A DNA stretch of 64,000 nt from Agaricus subrufescens (taxonomy: Eukaryota > Basidiomycota > Agaricomycetes > Agaricales > Agaricaceae). The position numbers and the translations under genes were made by a program. Below, piece after piece: positions 57,756-64,000 of this stretch. The notes under the pieces are model-generated. The model did not search any database and was not told where the DNA came from. It saw only the letters and a program-made list of their open reading frames with translations. The stretch is from contig CM057058.1 in the NCBI GenBank assembly GCA_029945375.1, positions 4,299,213-4,363,212 on the forward strand. Direction: 5' to 3'. How positions within the stretch are numbered: position 1 is the first letter of the stretch; every line of letters starts with the position of its first letter.

Positions 57756-57977
57756 GGTATCTCGCCAAAATGCTTCCAGAATGCTTCCCATGAACGTCAA
57801 CAATATTGATATTTGATGGTAACTCGAAAAAGAAACAATGTCCCACGATCCACATAGCTGATGGGAATATCCGTAAAATTCTTTCCACTACGAAAAAAGT
57901 CTGTCCCCGTCGTCGCCGTCGGCTTCAAGGCGCTCTCCTCGCACTTGAAAACGCTGTAGCAGCTTGAGCACTCAAAG
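57756..57977. promoter_or_regulatory. divergent promoter, carboxypeptidase / NOP58
   Basis: 222 bp separate the two start codons. No TATA box is visible; the region presumably serves both genes, but no specific factor site is recognised. Confidence 0.5.
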
Positions 57978-60135
57978 ATGCTCGTACTCTACGAAACTGC
58001 TCTCGGATACTGTCTCTTCAAGGTTACCGATAGTGCAAAACTTGAAAAAGCAGACCTATGGAAAGAGTTTGAGAGCCCGGAACGGACAAACAAACTGTGA
58101 GTTTCTTGCTCGATATCACAGGGATATCTATTGATCCGTTTCCGTCCCCCCACAGCCTTAAGTTAAAAGCGCTGCATCGCTTCACATCTACTGCTACCGC
58201 TGTTGAAGACATCACCGCCCTACAAGATGGGAAATTGGGAAAGGGGCTGAAGGAGTTTTTGACAGATGAAGTTGTTAATAAGGGAAAGGCAAAAGAGTCG
58301 TTACTCGTTGTGGACTCTAATCTTGGTGAGCAACTTGTTCATATACCCTGGGTTTGACGGTGTGCCTAAATTTCCCCCTTGTACAGGCCGTTCAATCTCA
58401 AAAAAACTGGGCATTAACATCTCAGTACGACCGGAAGGCTCCGATGAACTATGGCGTGGCATTCGCAATCAGCTTGCCGCGTTATTGGATGGCTTAGATC
58501 CCAAGGATCTCGCGACAATGAGCCTCGGTTTGTCGCACTCACTGTCTCGGTAAGTATGATAGGGTCCAGTGTCAACACGTTCTGACGAGTTCGTAGGTTC
58601 AAGCTTAAGTTCTCGCCTGACAAAGTCGATACAATGGTCGTTCAGGCCGTTGCCTTACTAGACGATTTAGATAAAGAAATCAACATCTATGCCATGCGCG
58701 TGAAAGTTAGTAAAACAACACGTGTTCTTCACCTTTTTTTACTGAAGTAAATTGTAGGAGTGGTATGGTTGGCACTTCCCTGAGATGGCTAAGATCATTT
58801 CAGACAACATTGCCTATGCAAAAGTTATTCGTCATATGGGTCAGTTGATTTCATCACTCGAGTCTCGTACTCGTTGACATCTTCTATGCAGGTTTCCGCA
58901 CCAATGCCGCTTCAACAGATTTCGCAAGTATCCTTCCTGAGGACCTCGAAGCCGTCCTCAAGGCCGCCGCTGAGATTTCCATGGGCACAGAGATATCGGA
59001 CTCCGACATTGCACATATCCACTCCCTCTGCGATCAAGTTATCTCTATCTCTGCTTACCGCTCACAACTTGCCGAGTACCTTCGCAATCGCATGAACGCT
59101 ATTGCACCAAACCTCACTGCTCTTGTCGGGGAACTAGTTGGCGCTCGGTTAATTAGTCATGCCGGTAGCTTGCTCAGCCTTGCGAAATACCCAGCGAGTA
59201 CTGTCCAAATCCTCGGTGCAGAGAAAGCGCTGTTCCGAGCCCTCAAAACTAAACACGATACACCAAAATACGGCTTGATCTATCACGTAAGTCTGCTGCG
59301 GTCGTTGAATGTTCATTTCCCTAAGATTATTTCCAGGCTTCATTAATTGGTCAAGCACCCCCAAAACTGAAGGGAAAGGTATAACTTCCTCACCCTCACA
59401 TTTGCTTGTGTCTTACCTCTTGTTAGATGGCGCGTATGGTAGCAACTAAGGCTGCCCTCTCAATACGTGTTGACGCTCTCACTGATTCCGATGGAAAATC
59501 CGAGGACCATGCCGCCTCTATCGGCGTAGAAAACCGCGCCAAACTCGAATCACGCTTACGTGCTCTCGAACACCAATCTGAGCTTGGAATTACAAACCAG
59601 TTCTCTCAAAATAACCATAGACAACAAGCACGATTCTCTATGGGGGGTGAAACCAAGACGTACAACACCAAGGGTGATCTTGTCGATTTTGTCTCAACGC
59701 AACGTGAAGACCCCATGGAAGCTGCCGTTCAAGCCGTCTTAGACGTGAAGGAGGAGAAAAAGAAATCGAAGGAAGAGAGAAAAGCAAAGAAGAAGGCTGG
59801 AAAAGCTAAAGAAAAACAGGAAGACCAGATGGACGTCGATGAAGAGGGCGGGCAGGAGGAAGAGTCTAAGGAGGCTAAGAAAGAGAAAAAGCGGAAGCGG
59901 AGAGAGAGTGAAATGGTTGTTACAGCTGAGGACGAACCTTCTGCAAAGGTGAGTTACGTTCGCGACCCTCTTATCGCTACAGGCTCACTGACTTTGACTA
60001 TTTCAGGAGGAGACTGAGGAAGAGCGCAAGGCAAGGAAAGAGGCAAAGAAAGCGGCTAAGAAAGCGGAAAAGGCTGCAGCTGCAGCTGCATCAAACGACT
60101 CGCCGAAGAAAAAGAAAAAGAAAAAGTCCGAATGA
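57978..60135 (+). CDS. nop58: nucleolar protein 58, box C/D snoRNP core protein
   Basis: Nine exons (57978-58096, 58156-58325, 58387-58549, 58597-58705, 58758-58839, 58892-59286, 59337-59378, 59427-59948, 60007-60135) give 576 residues. Starts [16 protein letters not shown] as in all NOP58; NOSIC segment with [20 protein letters not shown] and [20 protein letters not shown]; Nop domain with [60 protein letters not shown]. The tail is Lys/Glu-rich ([16 protein letters not shown], ending [11 protein letters not shown]). It binds box C/D snoRNAs with NOP56, fibrillarin and Snu13, and guides 2'-O-methylation of rRNA in the nucleolus. It is convergent with the membrane-protein gene downstream. Confidence 0.96.
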
Positions 60136-60396
60136 ACGTTGCGATCTGTTACATATCTTCTTTGTGCATCACCTGTATATATCCACTTCACATTTAGTAT
60201 TGTCAATCGGTCGCGGCTGTTTAAGAGCTTCGATCGTCTTTTTTGTAAAGTGAATGAGAGGCCTACAAACTCTAGCTAATCGCTAATCTACATCAGAATA
60301 CAAGGTCCTCTGAGGGTGGCCAAGTGTACAATTGTCCCAACTAACCCAATTGATAAAGTAATTGATAAATAGGAATATAACCATGTTTTTGATTCT

Positions 60397-63335
60397 TTAC
60401 GAGGCATGCCGGATCCTCACTTTCCCAAAATGCTGCTCGATATCCTCGATATCCATCTTCCGTCCAATCAGCAGCCCAGGCTGCCCGCTGGATCCTTCAG
60501 GCTTGCTAACGATGACCAATTCATCTGCATAGAACGCGGCAAGCCACGAGTACAAATCGAATCCTCTCCTCGGCATGTCTTTGGGTAGCTTCGGTACAAA
60601 CAACGCGGCGAAAGCTCCCAAGGCGAAGCAAAAGGCCAGAATACCAATCAATTGACCTTGCTGAAGGGTGGCAGATGCCAGTACGCTGTCGGGATATGAT
60701 CTCACAACGACTGCACCAGAACCGACCATGTAAGGGAGCAGGTTGTTCGCGTCCGCGCGTGCCCTGAATCTCTCGAAGAGCGGAACCGATAAGGATGTAT
60801 AACCAAATGCACCCTTCCCGTCAGTACACTCTATAGCCTGAGGATGATCGTAAGAAAAAAGAGCCACCAGTAAGATAATAAGGGAGTAAACGCACGGTAG
60901 TGGAAGGAACGTAAGGCACATCAGCACTGCCATTGTCTTTTACCAGCTGGTTAACACTATTTTGGTGTGCGGCAATATACACCCGCTGCATACGATCCGA
61001 AGTTAAGTTTCTCTTCACGTCTGGGTCGCTGATAGGCTGTCCGATCATCACCTCTTTTCTCACCTCGAGATCCCTCACTATATTTCCCTTTTCTACAATC
61101 TTTTGTAAGATCGGGATTCCTGTAGACGAATTGTACACGTCCACGATCCAGGGCTCAAAGGGTTCTATGCAAACTGCAGCATCGTAACCAATGTGCGTCG
61201 CCGTACCGTTTCCGTCAGGAATTGGTTTGCCTAGTGCAGAAAATTGACCCTCCGGTGCAAAACTTGTGTTGAGCCTGATTAAACCAAGCTCAAGAGAAAC
61301 AAATCCTGTTCCATCGGAACCTGAAACATCGAGAGAATGTGTTTAAGTTCGGCATAACAAGAGATTAATTACATATTGACTTACCCGTCTTATATAGAGG
61401 TTTGCTAGAATAGCTGAGAGTGACTCCATTCTGCCAGAAGGGTACTAAAATTTGTTAATAACGATTTTAGAATCAATGGGATGACCTACCCACTGAGAAA
61501 GTGTCGTTTTGATTTATGTCTGAAGGCCATTCCTGATCATCGGGTTGGAGCTCCGGAGCCCGGAGGTTTGTGGGGAACGGCTTCCCGTAGTAATCCAATA
61601 AATCATTCACTGTGTTTTTGGGGATAAAAATATATGTGAAGTTGGCCCGACTCATAGGCAAGCTAATTTTATGTCGTCAGGACATCAACGTTGGGTTAGA
61701 AACATTGGTACGTACATATGCGTATCCGGGATTTTGGCGCATTTAATTCTTACTCCCCACTGTGGTTGCCTGTAGTATTCTTCGTATCACAGTTTCACGC
61801 TAAAACTAATTGACAACACGTACCGAATGATGTTTCCGGGAGCCATGTCTGCATCCATGACCGCATTCATCGAGGTAGGAGAGTCTATCGAGGCCCCCGG
61901 CGTTATGATTTCCGAGTCAAAAATTCCGAGGCCATGACCACCAGGTAGCAATTGAGAACTTGTCGGCTGGGAGAAACACACCACATCCGAATGATTCATC
62001 TTGGCGTCATTCCAGGTAAATTCGACCACAGGTAGTCCACCATGACTGGAATAAGACGTCAATGTCCATATCAGTCGCAGATCCTATGCATCTGATAAGT
62101 TTATAGATATCATTGAGTTATTTTCAAATACCGACATCGAATACTGGGCTCAAAGCAGACGCTCTTTCATTGTCAGCATCAGATATGCCCACATTGATGG
62201 CAACTTCCGAATATCGGGATTTCTCTATTTGCATCTGTAAAAAGCAGTTAGACGCGATAGTCAAACTTGGCTAAGAGTATCTCTCACATGGATATTCGTG
62301 TTGATGTCAACCACACGCCCGAAAATGAAGGTAAGACCTGCAGAGAGTGTAGCAGTAACAAGAAAGAATAGAGCGTGCATAGACCATGGACGGGAACTAA
62401 CATCAATTTCAGAAAAGCATTCTATAGATTCGAAGGATTACAGATAATACTGACTCGTAGTGCACACGATTTTTGCGCGTGGTACCGATATAAGCAAATC
62501 GATCCAGAAAGACTTTAATCCCATTAATAATGCCCATAGGGTCTTCAACGTGTCTCGCGATATCTTTCATTTTGACACCTTGACCATCATGAACTTGGGA
62601 TTGATGTATGATAGTTGCCCAGACTGGGAGATTGTCAATAAATCACTCAAAGGAGAGTGAAATGGTAGCCGACTCACCAGTAGCTTCGAGATGCCTCACA
62701 GAAAGGAAGAGTAGGCTTCGTCCCAGTAACAGACCAGTTACACCAGAACCAATTCCAACAATGGCACGCGCCCAGAACAGTGTGCGACCTTCTGCAGCTT
62801 CCACAAAAGCAAGCAGGATAGGATATGAAAGGAGGCAGAGAAATGCGTGGATAATCAATGCACTCCATTTCGGTACTTCGTAGTGCCGCGAGAATCGGTG
62901 CTGTCGCAGAGGCTTATTTAGACTCAGGCGATTGAAAAACGACGGTGAAGGAGTTTTCAGGAGAGCCATCTCGTCGTCGAGCGTACCGTAGTTGGGTGTA
63001 CCTGGAAGGGATGCAGATTTAGGTGGAAATGGGGTATCTGATTCGAATTTCGAGTCGTTCCCTTTCAAGTCGTATAAGTCCATAGGCTCAAATGTGTTTG
63101 CCATGCCGGTATCCAGCTGGGAGTAAGACCAGCGGCTGCTGCTTTTGGAGTCTTGTTTCTTTTGTCGGTCGCTTTGCGAAAAACTGACGGAGTCCATGTT
63201 GCGATTGGATAGATCGAGGCGCACAGGGACTAAAGGGATATTGGGATAGCTGGAAAGCTGCGGTGTCTGCGGGGCCTCGAAAACAGTTTGACGTGTCAGA
63301 CGATCATTGTCAGCTTGGTAGAGAAACGACGGCAT
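60397..63335 (-). CDS. large multi-pass membrane protein of unknown function
   Basis: The first exon (ATG at 63335) codes MPSFLYQADNDRLTRQTVFE, a Ser-rich cytosolic region with PNYGTLDDEMALLKTPSPSF, then helices WSALIIHAFLCLLSYPILLA and a second with GIGSGVTGLLLGRSLLF. Exons in the middle code a lumenal-type region with MNAVMDADMAPGNIIRYVLS, YVPSTT joined to AIECTDGKGAFGYTSLSVPL, and IPKNTVNDLLDYYGKPFPTN. The last exon (stop at 60397) has LIGILAFCFALGAFAALFV, a third clear helix, and a cytosolic end with VSKPEGSSGQPGLLIGRKMD, IEDIEQHFGKVRIRHAS. No known domain was recognised. Splice sites in 60.9-62.4 kb were only partly assigned, so length is given only as roughly 650-750 residues. Confidence 0.65.
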
Positions 63336-64000
63336 CTGCAACGGTGGAAGGGTGGAGGGGAAAAGGTGAAGTCCAAACAGGACTTGAACGCTGAAATCCT
63401 CATTTTAATCGGGTCAGTCAAGGCAGGGACTTCACATAATAATCAGGTTCTCGGACCCAGCTTGCAACCGAAATAGGCAAGATCAGGGCCGGATAACTTG
63501 GAGGCGGGTTTCACTTTTGCGCCTCAACGATAAGCTTTGATGAGAAGATGGTAAGCAATATATCGAAGTGGCTGGGTTTACGAGACTTCGTACCTAATAC
63601 ACGCTAGCGATACCCCACCGCCACATGTTGTATATCAACTTCCGCCGGAAAGGCATACTCAGGTATGGCGAGAGAAACTGGCTTCCGGTGGTTTGTTGAA
63701 AGCAACAAGAGAGCCGGGGTTTATCTTTGACCGCGAGACGCCACGAGCCTCTGATCCTTGTGGCAAGATCGGGTTGTTCCGGTACAGATTTGACAGCTTC
63801 TGGACTCCGAACATCTATTGGATGACTTCAACATTTGAATATGGATCTATCACACATCATTGTGACATTCAAGCCGTTGCACTGGATTGGCACCGAAAAA
63901 CTAAATGAATACTCGAAACAGGTGAACTGCGGCAAGTTCACCAGACGTTCCTGGATACGTCTAGGATGCGTCTCACATAGAACCTGGAAGCCGAAAGAAG
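63336..64000. other. right edge, no gene seen
   Basis: Upstream flank of the membrane-protein gene. The plus frame 63693-63908 matches no family; it could be the start of a gene outside the window but nothing supports that. Confidence 0.4.

Overview
The window looks like nuclear DNA of a mushroom-forming basidiomycete (Agaricomycetes). Genes are split by many short introns (about 50-60 bp) and carry families typical of that class: DUF6533/DUF6534 membrane proteins, DUF3455 secreted proteins, Rds1-type ferritin-like proteins, LysM secreted proteins. There is no prokaryotic signature, CRISPR array or recognisable complete transposon. Almost every gene had to be rebuilt across splice sites by hand, so exon borders are read from GT/AG (or stated exceptions), reading phase and family similarity, not from transcripts.

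Layout. 0.45-1.75 kb: a DUF6534 seven-helix-type membrane protein (+). 2.67-3.44 kb: ERG2 sterol C-8 isomerase (+). 4.1-5.4 kb: SH3 protein (-). 6.1-9.5 kb: large SSXT/SS18-like SWI/SNF-type protein (-). 10.4-12.1 kb: Pcl/Pho80-type cyclin (-). 14.2-14.8 kb: small secreted LysM protein (+). 15.6-16.0 kb: complex I NDUFB10-type subunit (+). 17.1-17.9 kb: DUF6534 pseudogene (+). 18.8-20.1 kb: UDP-GlcNAc-type nucleotide-sugar transporter (+). 20.5-27.6 kb: four tandem DUF6534 genes (-), duplicated together with their promoters and spacers. 28.5-30.9 kb: a single-pass membrane protein (-) facing a WDR89-like WD40 gene (+). 31.6-32.5 and 37.2-38.2 kb: two DUF3455 secreted proteins (+) flanking a DUF6533 membrane protein (-, 33.6-35.0 kb). 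38.5-39.8 kb: histidine phosphatase (-). 41.8-42.4 kb: Q/S-rich unknown protein (-). 44.9-46.6 kb: EAF-type elongation factor (-). 47.3-49.2 and 50.9-52.9 kb: tandem monocarboxylate-type MFS transporters (-). 53.3-54.7 kb: Rds1-like protein (-). 55.7-57.8 kb: serine carboxypeptidase (-), divergent from NOP58 (+, 58.0-60.1 kb). 60.4-63.3 kb: unknown multi-pass membrane protein (-).

The genes are not one pathway. Conserved housekeeping genes (ERG2, complex I, NOP58, WDR89, EAF, SS18-like, cyclin) alternate with lineage-expanded secreted and membrane families. The most dynamic part is the DUF6534 array: one outlying inverted copy, one exon 4-8 relic, and four head-to-tail copies with shared TATA boxes and spacer sequence, one of them with an early stop. 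Two splicing oddities stand out: a 57-bp AT-AC intron in the carboxypeptidase and a GC-AG intron in the LysM gene. I found no clear-cut new multi-gene system; the DUF6534 array is the best candidate for an undescribed locus, and its function is unknown.
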